The notes under the pieces: model-generated
Databases searched by the model: none
Told to the model about the DNA's origin: nothing
The model's input: the letters and a program-made list of their open reading frames with translations, nothing else
Shown: positions 23,955 through 36,181 of the stretch, piece after piece
Position numbering within the stretch: the stretch's first letter is position 1
How the letters are laid out: the number at the start of each line of letters is the position of its first letter
From: Mucor racemosus
Lineage: Eukaryota > Mucoromycota > Mucoromycetes > Mucorales > Mucoraceae
NCBI GenBank assembly: GCA_027405735.1
Contig: JAPEHQ010000018.1
Coordinates: forward strand, 1,116,001-1,180,000
Reading direction: 5' to 3'
DNA length: 64,000 nucleotides
Translations under genes and position numbers: made by a program

Positions 23955-24589
23955 TGAGGTCTACAACTTGAATCCCCGTACTTGTGAACATGCATTTGTC
24001 AGTTTTTTTTCTTCTTCATTATTTTGGGAAATGTAGCAAATCAAGTTGTATTTTTCTTTTTGGAAATGATACTAGAGCTTTCCAGAAATTGGTAGTAGAC
24101 ATCATCCGGAAAAAATGCCGAATTTTGATGGAGATATAAACAAAACTCAATGCTAGTGCATTAATATTAAGCTGTATAACACAAAAATTGAATATGGATG
24201 AATGTTAAGCAATATTTGCCAAAAAGGGAGTTAATATAACATGAGTTACAACGCACAGAAAAAACTCGAGTAATATTCAACAGATGCAGTTGCATTTGGA
24301 AATTCAATTTTTAGGAGTAGAAACACCTAGAATTATACTGCAAAACAAAATTACATATTATTCATCAAACTAAAGACTGACAACAACTTTCCAATCCACC
24401 AGTGTTAAATGCAGATATCAATTGTATTATCTCTACCAATGCAAAATAATAATATGATATACTGTATGAATCAATCAGTTTGATAAATAATTATAATCAA
24501 TGGTAATAATAATAATAATAGGATCAAGTTTTTAAAGTAATAAAAAAAAACTACCAAAAGTATACTAGTAAATTGTAATCTATTACACT

Positions 24590-26828
24590 ATCGTTCAATA
24601 TGACCGAATATTATAATTGAATCAGAGAAAATAAAATTGGTAAAAAAACTGATACTCAATGTGAAATGAGGCCAAGATTGATAAAAGGTGCATTCATTGT
24701 GTGGTGGAAATCGCGACATTTTGATGGATAGAAATTAGAAGTCCAAGATGTTGCGTTTGCTTCAGGATTTTCAAAAGGGTTCAAAAGCATTTTTTATTAA
24801 ACTCAACTAGATGTTGAATACTTACCGTATGCGATTACTATCATTTTGTCTTTTATTTAAGTGCTGTATTATTAAAAATCAAGCTTTTCATAGCTTATAA
24901 CAATGACAATGGGATGTTTCTAAGTTTAGATTGACAATTATCATAAGGCGGGCTGATGATACGTCTGATACTACTGTAGATAGAATCAGTAAATCTAATT
25001 TATGGAATTAGAATGAAAATACCAAGGAGCCATTTGTAAGTGCTTAAGTTGGTTCTAGTAAAACATTGAATAAATTGGCTTGGAACAAAGAGGATGATGA
25101 TAAAAAGACGGCAATAGGTTTCAGTGATGGCCATGTTTATGTTTATTATATTGGAAACGTAAGATTAAAGCTCAATGTACACTACCTCTAGCGCAATGAT
25201 TATAAAGTAAATCTATATTATCATCAAATAAACTACCACATAATATTAACGTGTATAAATATTTACAGTAATAAGCTCAAGTTAAGTGGGTACAGCATCG
25301 TAAATCCTTGAAAAAGTTTTCAAGTATTATAAAATCTCTTATTTTTAAGACTCACAAGGCTTATAACCGGAATATTAATTTTAAAAATTATTCTTGTCCA
25401 GATCATCAATTTTGACATTTTTTAATTTTTTTTTCTGAATTTGCAAATCTAGAGTTAATTATACTATCAATTATAAAAACAAAAATATACACATATGCAG
25501 AATTTAGCGCTCTATTTATTCAATAAAAAATAATAAACATTTTTATTGCAAAATATTACATGAAAATCCTTTAATCAAAAAACCGTTTTTGGGCCAAAAC
25601 TGCTAAGTTCCATTACTTAACAGTTAATATTAAGTTTTTATAAAATGTGTATTAGTTGTGGCTACAATTTTCTCTCACAATGTAGTATATTTAAACGTTG
25701 ATTTTGGTATCAAAATTTGATTTTTCTGTTTTTTGATCAAAATCATGGGTGTTGGTAAGGATAAAAATGTGCCCCGAAAATGTCCGCTACAAAGTCTGAA
25801 TTTTCAGACCATACGTGGTTAAATATAAGAAAAGTTTAAAACCCCACATTTTTATTTAAAACTTAGATATACTGTATACCATAGTATAAGAGACGTAGCC
25901 ATTCAATCTTGCTATGCTCAATTATGGCGTCGCTCTGCGGTCTCGCTTTTGCGATTTCTTAATGAATCTATGATATGACAGCCGTTTTTTCTGGTAAAAA
26001 ATGCATGTTTTTATGATAACAGATATTGCCTATTTAGTTTAGTTTATGGGTTGATGCGCTGCAATGCTGCTTTTATATTGGCTGAAATGTGCAATTTAGG
26101 AGGGCTTTAATTCCGCTAAATAATGTAAAGCTTTGAAAATCCTTTTCTACATGTGTTGTTTTTCTCGTTTTGTTTTCATATTCCAAGAATATATTCACCG
26201 TTTGATAAGGCATATCAGACTATCAAACTGGTATTCTTTTATCTTTTCTCTTATCTGAATACGCATGCTAACATAAGGAAATAATGTTTTTGATATAGGT
26301 GGCAGTCTATATTAGAGACTGATATTTTCATTTATTTAACCGGATTCTAAGATTAAATATCATTATTTACTACTGTATTGTTGGACATATTTTTTGATTA
26401 CCAGATTAAATCGAAGGCAATGATATTTATATCTACTCAATCAAAAGCTAGAACTGGCTACAAACTCGCAAAATGTTCCAGAAAAGTGATAAAATTTCAA
26501 ACGATATAAAAACAAAAAAAAAAAGAATAATCTAATGCCTTGTCTAATAATTATAGTTATGATCGTAGCTATATTTGAAAACAAATCTTTTTACAGCTGA
26601 CAATCGCAAACTAAAATAGTAAGTTTAAAAAAGGTTAATCTGTTTAACTTTTATGCATAATAAAGTAACATCTATAATCTTAAATTTGGCTTGCATATAA
26701 ATTTAAGCAGTAAGAGTTATTTAAGTTTATTATGCTCGAGCAAAAACCATTGATGCTGCAAACATTTATTATAGCTACAAAAATATTTACAAATGATGAT
26801 AATTGTAAATATACTGGCTCTTGCATGT
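24590..26828 (+). repeat. Composite repeat copy 3 (alpha-beta-gamma2)
   Basis: Left arm with dynein fragment, core beta at about 25262-25862, then gamma2 from 25885. It continues past a solo LTR (26829-27220) to the Helitron-like segment ending at 27590. Confidence 0.85.
24952..25170 (+). pseudogene. Dynein intermediate chain fragment, in repeat copy 3
   Basis: Same frame as at 2299: DTTVDRISKSNLWN, a stop, NENTKEPFVSA, the shared TAA, then TLNKLAWNKEDDDKKTAIGF and SDGHVYVYYIGNV. It has one extra stop compared with copy 1 and an in-frame insertion of GAT repeats, as expected for a neutrally drifting copy. Confidence 0.7.
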
Positions 26829-27220
26829 TGTTATATCAAAAGATACTAATATAGAAATACTCTGCTAAAAGATACATTTTATTAATTCATTGATGCTTCG
26901 TATTTATATGTTTTCTAAATGGTTATATGATTATCAATATTATTAATGAATTGCCGGGTATTGAGGTACTTGATATGATTTGGGAACAAATCATATACAA
27001 TGGAATTTGTGGAATTGGGAATCTGAGATTGTATCATTTGAATAAGATGTAGGATTGCTTATGTTTCATTGCTACGGATTGTTCCTGAATGTTCCTGATA
27101 GTCGCTGTTAATGCTAGTGGTTATGTATGACATTTAGTATGAGTTACTAAATGTCATGTCATGTTGAATTTCAATAGTTGTTCCTGGATTTCTACATCTG
27201 GGTAAACTTATGATATATCA
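26829..27220. mobile_element. Solo LTR with target-site duplication
   Basis: A 392-bp insertion in the copy-3 gamma2 arm, absent from copy 2, where GTTCTTGCATGTATTGCTC is continuous. Ends are TGTTATATCA and TGATATATCA, imperfect inverted repeats with TG..CA. CATGT flanks both sides (26824-26828 and 27221-27225). This is the classical form of a solo LTR. Confidence 0.8.
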
Positions 27221-27269
27221 CATGTATTGCTCTGCATCAGCAACGTATTGAATTGTATTATTGTCTATA

Positions 27270-27590
27270 ATCTATATTAATAAAAGCAAATGTAATTTGA
27301 AAACCCATTCCAGTAAAAAATGCAATAATATTTTTAGAAGGCACGATGTTCATGGGCAATTCTACTATTATGCACACATGGGATTAATGTCATGATGCAC
27401 ATGGACAGAGCCTATAATTTTGCACATATAGCCTTAGCATTATGCTCGTGTGCAGTTTATTTTGTTGTGCTCATGTGCATCTTGTTATCCTTTTAGCCAT
27501 TATTCAGTGGGCGCAACAACTCATCAGACTATAGTGTGCAGCCCACGTGGGCACAACAAAATCATCTTGTGCAGCACAGGTCGGCCGTAG
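27270..27590 (+). mobile_element. Helitron-like non-autonomous segment, copy B
   Basis: Starts TCTATATTAATAAAAGC after an A and ends with a hairpin CTTGTGCAGCACAGG (6-bp stem) plus TCGGCCGTAG before a T. It is shorter than the copy at 22171 because part of the internal ATTATGC-rich sequence is missing. Confidence 0.4.
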
Positions 27591-29079
27591 TGGTATATAA
27601 CCAACTTGTTGCTCAAAATTACTGAATATACATTGACCTTAGGATGATACTGATATCTGATATACCTTTAGTACATATCGATACCTCTATCTATTTATCC
27701 ATTTAGAGCAGCAGCTTACTTGAATCAGTATTTATAGAGATGGTATTTAAATTGTCTTCAATTACTTCAATAAAAGCGTAAAGCCGTAAGCTATTGGTGC
27801 ACTTTGGAGATGGTTTTCTCGAAACACAGTATATGTTGGTGGAAGTTATCCTTTGAGATCATCGTGTCAAAGGTGTGTAATATACCTACCGCCATGTAAA
27901 GTTGGAAGTTATTAGGGTCGAATTTTGCCAAAATGAGATTTTGTTGTTGATTTCTTAAGGTTGTAAAAAGTAGGTTTCATATGGTAATTGAATGGTTTTC
28001 GGATGTCTTCGCCCAATATTGAGTGGGATTACGTAATATCTTCAAAGAAGAAGTACTGTCATTCTATAGGCCATTGCTATTGATTTTTCGAGACTTTGTA
28101 AATTAAAATCAACGTAAAAAGTACCATTTATTAGAATGAATTGAATGTGGATTTATTTAGTTGTTATTGGGATTCTATGATAAGACCTGATGGACAGGGA
28201 TCTATGAGATGTAACAATAGAAATTACTATTAATTGATAAATATGTATGGATATAATATATTATGTTTCAGAGTTTCAGTGTTAATATTGCTATAAGTTA
28301 TGTTTCATTATTAGGTCCTAGATGACAGGAACCAGCAACTGAACAATAGAACTTGCCAGATATGTCAAAAAGGTCTTCTATTATATTTGAAATGTTGTAA
28401 TGCTGATAGATCAAATTTCAAATATCATCTCTCCAAAATATAAATAGGTATATTTATGCCATAATATATATAAAATTGCACTAACCTAACATTTAACCAA
28501 AGGTAGTTTAAAATCGATAGTAAAAAAATTGAGGATTTAAATTAAGGCGTTATATTTCTGTATTCACAAGGTAGATTCAATTAAAAGCTATCTTGCATTT
28601 TTTGTTTCAGCAAAAAATGTTGATTTTTTGTCCAGATAATTAAAATAATAGTTCATACTACAGCTTAACACTTATCGTAGCTGGGTTCCAAAATTGATTC
28701 GTGAAATCGACCAAAAAATGATATAAAAAAACAAAATCGCTTGATAGCTCATGAACTGCAAAGTAACTTGAACTAGCATATTAAATAGTTTTTGTACAGT
28801 TTTGGATTCTGCATCCATCAAAGCAAAATTTATACAAATGTTTTATATTCAATACTGCGTTAGACGCGTTTGTAATTTTGGATGTTTTTTGAAGATACGC
28901 ATCATTTTTCATAAGCATATTTTTAATATAAATAATGGATATAATGCGCAAAAAAATTATCTATAGATCGAGCCATTGCTGAATTCTGTAGCTGCATTTT
29001 TCGTAGAGAAAATAAGATTTTTGTCCAAATTTTTTTCAGATTCAGAATTTAGGATGAGGGTATACAAGGGGAAATGGAA
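27591..29079. other. Non-coding AT-rich sequence inside repeat island 1
   Basis: The start (AACCAACTTGTTGCTCAAA) echoes sequence at 23620, showing further mosaic structure. The rest has no clear second copy in the window and no coding signal. Confidence 0.5.
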
Positions 29080-29830
29080 GCTAGAAATGAAGGTATCTTT
29101 TTTTACAAATTTTTGAGGATATCTCCACGAAAAATTAATATTTTAAAAAAAGCTAAATTGGATCCGAGAGAGCTCAATGCGCTTAATGACATGAATGCAA
29201 AAAAAAAATGTTGCTCAATTTAACCAATATTTTGAAACCTACTATAGAAATGGCAAAAAAAAAAAAAAAAAGTACTCAGAATTTTTTTATATCAAAATAT
29301 GATATAGAGCACCTCAAAATAAGTAAGTTTTATTATTAAAACATGTTAGTATGGTTTAATATTTTGTAGAGTTATGAAGCCTCAAATTTTTGATGTTTAC
29401 CAGTAAATCAGCTGTAAAAATCTGAAACATTAGCACTGAAAAATTAATACCAACTGCAAAAAATAGGATATTTTTCGATACTTATTTTTGGATTAAAGTT
29501 GAACATCTCAGGTACGTTGGCATATGATTTTGTTTTGGTGTTATGTAGTGGAAAAAAAAGTAGAGCAGGGATAAAAGTGAGTCCCGGTTTTCAAGGAAAA
29601 AGCAGTGTATTTTACTTGTTTTTGAGACTTTCACGAGATATAGAATACATTTAAGAATCGATAGCATAATGTGACCAATTCATATCTGTTTAGAAATGTC
29701 TAAAGTAAATTTTAAAAAGCGTTTAGTGTGGGGTTAATTATAGAAAGAGGGCATGCTTTGGTTTTGAAGATTGAAAAAACTATTTGAAAACAAAATTCGT
29801 TTAACTTTGAAGGGTACCATTTTCTGTATA
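29080..29830 (+). repeat. Solitary gamma1 arm of the composite repeat
   Basis: Matches 3240-3805 and 51550-52310 (AATTTTTGAGGATATCTCCA, CCGAGAGAGCTCAA, AAAAATCTGAAACATTAGCA), but without a beta core to its left. Confidence 0.75.
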
Positions 29831-31312
29831 TCAATGCGCTAATAAAGTTCGTCAATCATAGAGTGCTACTTTTATCAAATTAGCATAGATGAAATCTTAT
29901 AAATTGAATACAATATATTGATTAATTAAAGAAAAGCAATAAATGGGTTTGGAGTGTAACTGTTTAGCTTCTTTAATAAAAAAATAATATAAAAAACTAC
30001 TTTTTCTTATTAAAAGATGTTCCTAGAAGGAACAAATTCATTAAGAAAGAATTAATCTCAACACATTATAATAACAAAAGCGGCTATAATGCTTACAATA
30101 TATCTCCTCCCCATTTTATACCGTCTACATGCAATATTATTTTGATGTTTTGATAGATAAACTTTACGATAACTTTCGTTACCCGGCCTAGCTCACGTGT
30201 AAAAGTTTTCAAGCCGAAGCTTTACAGTATTAGTATTTATCTCTGTTTTGTATTTGATTATGGAAATCAGCACTGATAGCAGGTACAACTTGCCAAGCGT
30301 CTTTAGATCGAATACTATATATTTAATCTTGGTAGCATATTGCAAACTAATTTGAAACATAATTAAGCCGATCGATAAAAAACATCAATTTAAAGCTAAA
30401 TAAAACTCACCAAAACCGAGTAGAATGTCTTTATTGAAGGATTGAGAGTTCAAATATCTGCAATAATAGCCTTTCCTTTTTGAAAGTAACCCTCTCTTAA
30501 ATATATTCACTCTATTACATTACGAGTTAGTGAATTATAGCTCCCTCCCTTTCCCGGTTTGATTTTATTTGGAATGGCGTGTATCATGGTAATTGGGGAA
30601 TTTTTTTTTAAACAAATTCATACTAATGGAATGAGAAACAGTGAGATTTATGCTAAACTTTATTATTGTTGTACATTGAGCCTACTCGAAACTAATAGTA
30701 ATGTTTTGATCTATAAGGTTGATATGAAACCTATAATATAGAACCAATTTGATTTATTGTATTTTTTTTCCGATACATCTCTGAGTATCAATCGTTTTTG
30801 ACAATGCTTTACCATGTCTTTTCATTAATCGGCAATAATTGTCCTTTCCATTCAGTGTTATAGAAAACAAAAAAATATTAAAAGTAATTTGAAATGTCTC
30901 GCAACATAATAAAACCAAGATTTGTAATTTAAATATGTTTAAATTGCCAAAAACAATTCTTGGAACATTAACAATGGTCATCTGAAGTTCAAATGTAACA
31001 CCATCTTCTTCATGAATTTTGAATACTTGATCCCTTCTCCTCAGCGAGATTTCACTATTTTTATCTAACTCAATTATACAATAGAACAGCTTTGTAATAA
31101 AAATAACTGTATATTCAATTGGTGGCAGATAGCTGTCTAATTTTACGAGAAAGATGCAAAGCATAAATATAGCATTTCATGCTGACAAATATTAATTGCA
31201 CGTGAGTGGGTATTATATTTTTTCTCATTAAGGGTGGGTGGCAAGAGAGAAAAATACCTATGCAAATACAATCAATCCTTTTTATTTTCCCCACACTTTT
31301 TATTCATTAAAT
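29831..31312. other. Intergenic upstream of PEX10
   Basis: Contains a 136-codon minus-strand ORF (30754-31164) with no recognised motif and AT-driven composition; it may be a decayed gene piece. Otherwise stop-dense. The last 100 bp form the PEX10 promoter and 5' UTR. Confidence 0.45.
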
Positions 31313-31734
31313 ATGTCAGGTCAAGCCTCCTCCTCCTCATCATCATCATCTCAAGGAGCAGCATCAACAACAACTCCACCACAACCCCCACTTTCTCTTA
31401 ATTTTCCATATGGTGCACAGCCTGATATTAGTAAGTTTCTTTTTGCTGAATTAATATAGACAAACTTATAAAATATATATATATATATAGTTCGTGCGAA
31501 TCAAAAGGATGTTTATTATCAAGCCATTTTACAAGAGCAAATAACTAGAGTAGCTCAACAGTTTCTAGGAGCTAGACGTCAGCATGTTTGGCAAAAGGAA
31601 ATTAATACAGTTTCAGACGTTTGCTATTATGGTTTAACAACACTATTAGGCACACAAACATTGGGAGAAGAATATTGTGATATTGTTCAAATCAATCATT
31701 ACAATCAAACCTATCCTGGGCTTGCGGTAAGCCT

Positions 31735-31767
<33 letters not shown>

Positions 31768-32615
31768 TTCTTTGGAGAACTTATAAACTATATCGTAGCG
31801 TCGCTTCTTACTTGTATTCAGTCAAGCTGTATTGCCTTACATCTATACCCGAGGAGCAGCCGAATTAAAGAAAAGAGCTCGTCAACAACAACAGCCATTG
31901 GATATTGACAAACCATCACAAACATTACAACAACGTACACTTGGTTTCTTGAAACAACATTTATCTCAGATACAAGATTTCGTTGTAAAAAATGTTAGAC
32001 CTGTACATTTGGCCATCTTTTACTTTTTCGGTGCTTATTATAATTTCTCAAAGCGATTAACAGGAATTCGATATGTAAGTTTATTTGTGTACAATGTAAA
32101 TGGATAGAGGGATTCTAATCAAGCAAAAATATCAGATCTTTACTCGTCAATTGGGGCTTCATGAGCAACGAGTAGGATATGAAGTTTTGGGTGTTTTGAT
32201 TGTACTTCAATTGTTGATCCAAGGATTTTTGACAGCTCGAAAGCGTATTCAAGCTGCGGCACAATTGAAAAAGGAACAAGAAGAAAAGCTTTTAATTGCA
32301 CAACAACAACAACAACAACAGCAAGAAGAAGAAATCATTGAAAAAGAAATTGTAGATGAAGATGATTTTGATTTCATGGATTCTGTTCTTCATGAAGAAA
32401 AAGAAGAGGAACATCAAGAGGAATTAACTTATGAACAATTACAAATGTTGAAATGTGCACTTTGTCTCGAACAACGTACAGTGACTACAACTACACCTTG
32501 TGGACATTTATTCTGTTGGAATTGTATTGTAGAATGGTGTCAAAATAAGCCAGAATGTCCATTATGCCGCAGTCATGTCAATATTTCTCATTTAGTACCA
32601 TTAAACAATTTCTAA
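31313..32615 (+). CDS. PEX10: Peroxisome biogenesis factor 10 (RING E3 ligase)
   Basis: Four exons: 31313-31430, 31491-31726, 31799-32074 and 32136-32615, 369 aa. The Pex N-terminal membrane region (DIIRANQKDVYYQAILQEQ, LGTQTLGEEYCDIVQI, FSKRLTGIRY) is followed by a membrane segment (VLGVLIVLQLLIQGFL), a glutamine-rich acidic linker, and a C-terminal C3HC4 RING at about 317-354 (CALC, CGHLFCWNC, CPLC). PEX10 sits in the peroxisomal membrane with PEX2 and PEX12 and ubiquitinates the import receptor PEX5. An in-frame upstream ATG at 31238 exists, but the N-terminus MSGQASSSS at 31313 fits better. Intron 2 is largely a T run of about 27 nt. Confidence 0.95.
31738..31766 (+). repeat. Poly-T tract in PEX10 intron 2
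   Basis: Uninterrupted run of T occupying almost half of the 72-nt intron, placed near the 5' splice site and not in front of the acceptor. Confidence 0.85.
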
Positions 32616-34053
32616 TTTACGTACTACAATCATCAAAGCAGGGGGGGAGGGAGGTCATGATCAATTGGTATTTGAGTCAGGTTCCTGGGATACACAACAT
32701 ATGATATATGGGATTATATATAACCGGAGGAAGGGCGATCTGTCTGATTGTTTTAAATGAACAAAATTTGTTTGTTGTTTGTTTTTTTTATTTGGTACCT
32801 TTAAAAGCATTTATTTAATAATGAAATGATGACTATGCTCTCTGCATAATATTAAGGTTTTCTCACTTGAAAATGATGGCTGTATATTGTATTGTTGTTT
32901 ATATTTGAAACGTATGATTATTTTTCTGTTGCTTGTTATACAACATTGCGATAAATATAAACGGAAAATTAAATGGACCGCATCAAATGCTCGCTTTATC
33001 TTTTGTGCTTGAATTGCATCATTATCAAGATGTTGATTGATTATTCAGCAGTGACATCTCTATAAGAGATTATAAATCAAAATATACAACTCGTTGAATA
33101 ATGACTCATATAATCAAGATTTGTGTATATAAAACAACATTCTAGACATGAAATATAGAAAAATGCAGAAAACATTTAACCGTTACAAACAGTTTTTCGG
33201 TAATATTAGATTTTCCAATGTAGTAAAAAAAAAAAATTCATTTTAAAAAACCGGGATTGTTACACATTGAAAAAAGTCATTCATCTATCAAAAGCAAATG
33301 AAAAATCATAACATGAGAAAGGATTAGGAATTGCGCATGAATTGTAACAACTAAAAAAAGCCGAAACAAATGATCAATTAATGCTTCATTAGGGAAATCC
33401 AAGAAAAACAAAATAAAAGCTGGGGGAATTTGTTTCTAACCAGGTTTTTGTGTGTATGTGGGGGGATGCATAGAAACAATGAAGGGTTGTGCAAAAAGAA
33501 TGCCGATATCGCCGTATGTATATAGCACATATAACAAAATTTATCCGCGCTTTGTAAACCCAAAACAATAAAAAAAAAAGGTTTTACACAAATGATATCA
33601 TTTAACCTTTTTGTTATTTATGGGTCAATTGGTCATGATTGTATAACAAAGTATTTGAAACTGATACGAAAGAGATACGCAACGGGAGCTTGTGCTGGCT
33701 GTCATGATAACTAAATGTCTTTTTTTTTTCTGCTGCGGACAATATGAAATGTAATCGGAGACAACAGCAATAAACTTGGGTTCTGTAATGAATGAAATGT
33801 GCCATCATCTCAATACCCCTCTCATGGTTAATGGGAAAAATATTATAGACATGGTTGTAAAAAGAAAAAAAAAAAAAAAAAAAAAAAAAAAGAGAGACAC
33901 TAAAAATATGTTATATAAAGCCCCCCTCTCCCTCTCCCTCTCCCTCTGCCTCTCCCTAACGTTTTGTTTAATCATTTTGTCTTTCTTTTATCTTTTCCTT
34001 TTTTCCTCATCTTATTCCCCCATAGCACATACGGAACAGTTTACATCAGGAGA
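32616..34053. other. Intergenic between PEX10 and the Ytp1-like gene
   Basis: About 1.4 kb without a supported gene. It contains a G run just after the PEX10 stop, a poly-A tract (about 33865-33891) and a CCCTCT repeat (about 33924-33955) in the Ytp1-like promoter. Short ORFs here are low-complexity. Confidence 0.5.
33924..33956 (+). repeat. (CCCTCT)n tract in promoter
   Basis: Five to six CCCTCT-like hexamers about 100 bp upstream of the Ytp1-like start codon. Pyrimidine tracts of this kind are common just upstream of fungal transcription starts. Confidence 0.75.
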
Positions 34054-35888
34054 ATGAATAACAAATTTAGCATCATTGCAATTCTATGTTGCTTACTTCA
34101 GTACGTTTTAGCACAGCATGATCATATGCAAATGAATGAAACAGTACCAGCATTCAATGCTACAGGCGATGAACCAATGTCTTATGCATTATTTCCTGAT
34201 GAAAAAGGTTATTTCTACATTCATGTTACCATGATGGTAATTGCTTTTTGGATTCTAATGCCAATTGGTAAGTTGAATACTGTAATTTATCATTGGAAGT
34301 CGAACTGATCTTTATTGCATGAAAAAGGTATTATGCTCGGTATCGCAAAATCTTCACTTCATGTACCTGTACAAATAGTATCATTTTGTTTTGCTATGGT
34401 TGGTTTTTTCTTTGCAAAATTATATGGTCATTCTACTCCTCATCTTTATAAAGGAAACTCACATCATACAATGGGTTGGATTTTATTTTTATTTTTAATT
34501 GCTCAAATGAGTGTTGGTGTAGTTCGAAAGGTAGCAAATGCTATTGGCAGAAATAGCAGTAATCACTATGAGCGATTACAAGAAGAGCACCAATCGCTCA
34601 CAGAGGAAGGTTCTTCTTCTGCAAGTAGTAATAATGGTGATAGTTCAACATCTGACCGTCATAGTGAAGCAAGTGGTGAAACACTCCACATGAATGAATT
34701 TGAATTTGATAAGCATAATAATCATCATTCTTCTCGTCACTATGATGAACAAGAAGAAGAAGAAGCAGAGCAATTAGTGAATAGCATGTCAACTTCAACA
34801 CATTCACAAAAGGAGCCAATCACTATGCGACTATTTCATATTGTATCGCCTTACATACCCAATATTGTCAAAAACTCTTTTATCATGCTCGCTTACAATC
34901 CATTTACCAAGGTCGTTTGTCGCTATTTTCATATGATTATGGGTAGAACATTTGTTGTATTAATTTTTGTCCAAACATTGAGTGGTTTAGTTGTTTATCA
35001 TGGCGTTTGCAGGTATGTAAATCATGCGCAATTGGCTTAATATCAGAAACTAATCTTGCTGAATCTAGATCTTGGGAAGTATTGGGATGTGTTGCTCATT
35101 TAATCAAGGGTGGCATCTTTTTCTTTTATGGCATTGCTACATTTGGTCGCTATTTAGGTGCATTTGCTAATCGTGGCTGGGCATGGAACCGACTTGATGG
35201 TGCTTCTGGCTATAGCTTTGAAATGATTGAATCGTGTCTTATTTTTGTCTATGGTATCACCAATACATGGATGGAACATTTTGGTCAAGATTCTGCTTGG
35301 ACCCATAAAGATTTGGAACATGCTTCTTTGGCTTTCATGTGGTGGTGGTGTGGCCTTATTGGTATTCTTGTAGAGAGTCGTCGTGTTCGTCGCCTTTTAG
35401 AGCGTACCATTATGACTAATACAAAGACCGAGGTGCCTTCGCATGGTTACTCGTTAAATCCTTTCCCTGCATTGACTGTATTAATGACTGGAATCTCGAT
35501 GGGAGGCCATCATCAAGAGACAGCTTATTCTACCAACATCCATTTTATGTGGGGCCTTTTACTTGCATCAGCAGCATTCTGTCGTTTTATCACATATCTT
35601 TCATTGTATCGTAATGCGCCCAATGATGCTCAACCAAGTAGACCACCAAGCGAGTTGCTTGGTGCATTTTTACTTATTGCAGGATCAATTTTATTCATGG
35701 CATCTAATGCGGGTACCTTGATGTGGTTACGTAGAAATAATGTTGATTCAATGTTTTTAATGAATGTCTGTGTTGCTTTGACAGCAATTACTTTGGTTTA
35801 TGTTGCAACATTGCAAATCATTAAAGCCTGGGCAGAAAAAAGAGAATACCTGAAGCGAAATCAAAGCAACATTGAACAGCAATTCTAA
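34054..35888 (+). CDS. YTP1: Ytp1-like multi-pass membrane protein (DUF2427 + Ytp1 domains)
   Basis: Three exons: 34054-34267, 34328-35012 and 35069-35888, 572 aa. A signal peptide (MNNKFSIIAILCCLLQYVLA) is followed by four helices of the DUF2427 part (YIHVTMMVIAFWILMPIG; VPVQIVSFCFAMVGFFFAKL; HHTMGWILFLFLIAQMSVGV; RTFVVLIFVQTLSGLVVYHG). A hydrophilic Ser/His/acidic loop of about 110 residues separates helices 3 and 4. The C-terminal Ytp1 part has further helices and WAWNRLDGASGYSFEMIES, HKDLEHASLAFMWWWCG and SMGGHHQE. Histidines in or next to helices 1, 3 and 4 resemble the cytochrome b561 arrangement, so heme binding is an inference. No cellular role is established for the family. Confidence 0.87.
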
Positions 35889-35950
35889 TTAATTTATTTA
35901 CTTATTTATTTATACATATTATTTTCCTTAATTCATTAATATTTCACAAC

Positions 35951-35975
35951 CACGTCTCTCTCTCTCTCTCTCTTT
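35951..35975 (+). repeat. (CT)n microsatellite
   Basis: Perfect CT dinucleotide run between the Ytp1-like stop and the Snt2-like start. Confidence 0.8.
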
Positions 35976-36181
35976 ATTTTTGATTATTTGTTTATAAACC
36001 ACTACAACTTCAGGAGCAACAATAAAAAATAAAATAAAAAACATACACACAAGCAGGAGACACAAGAAAATGTTGTAAAAATTTTAAATGGGCGTCCGCA
36101 CTTTTCTTTCAACATTTCGCCTTCCTCTTTTCCCTTTTCTCTTCCTTTTTTCAATTTTGTAATTCTTTTTTTTTTTACATC

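Noticed and set aside
30754..31164. 136-codon minus-strand ORF upstream of PEX10
   Set aside because: Rich in Ile, Leu, Phe and Lys as expected from AT-rich DNA, with no family motif. It may be a decayed fragment but cannot be called.
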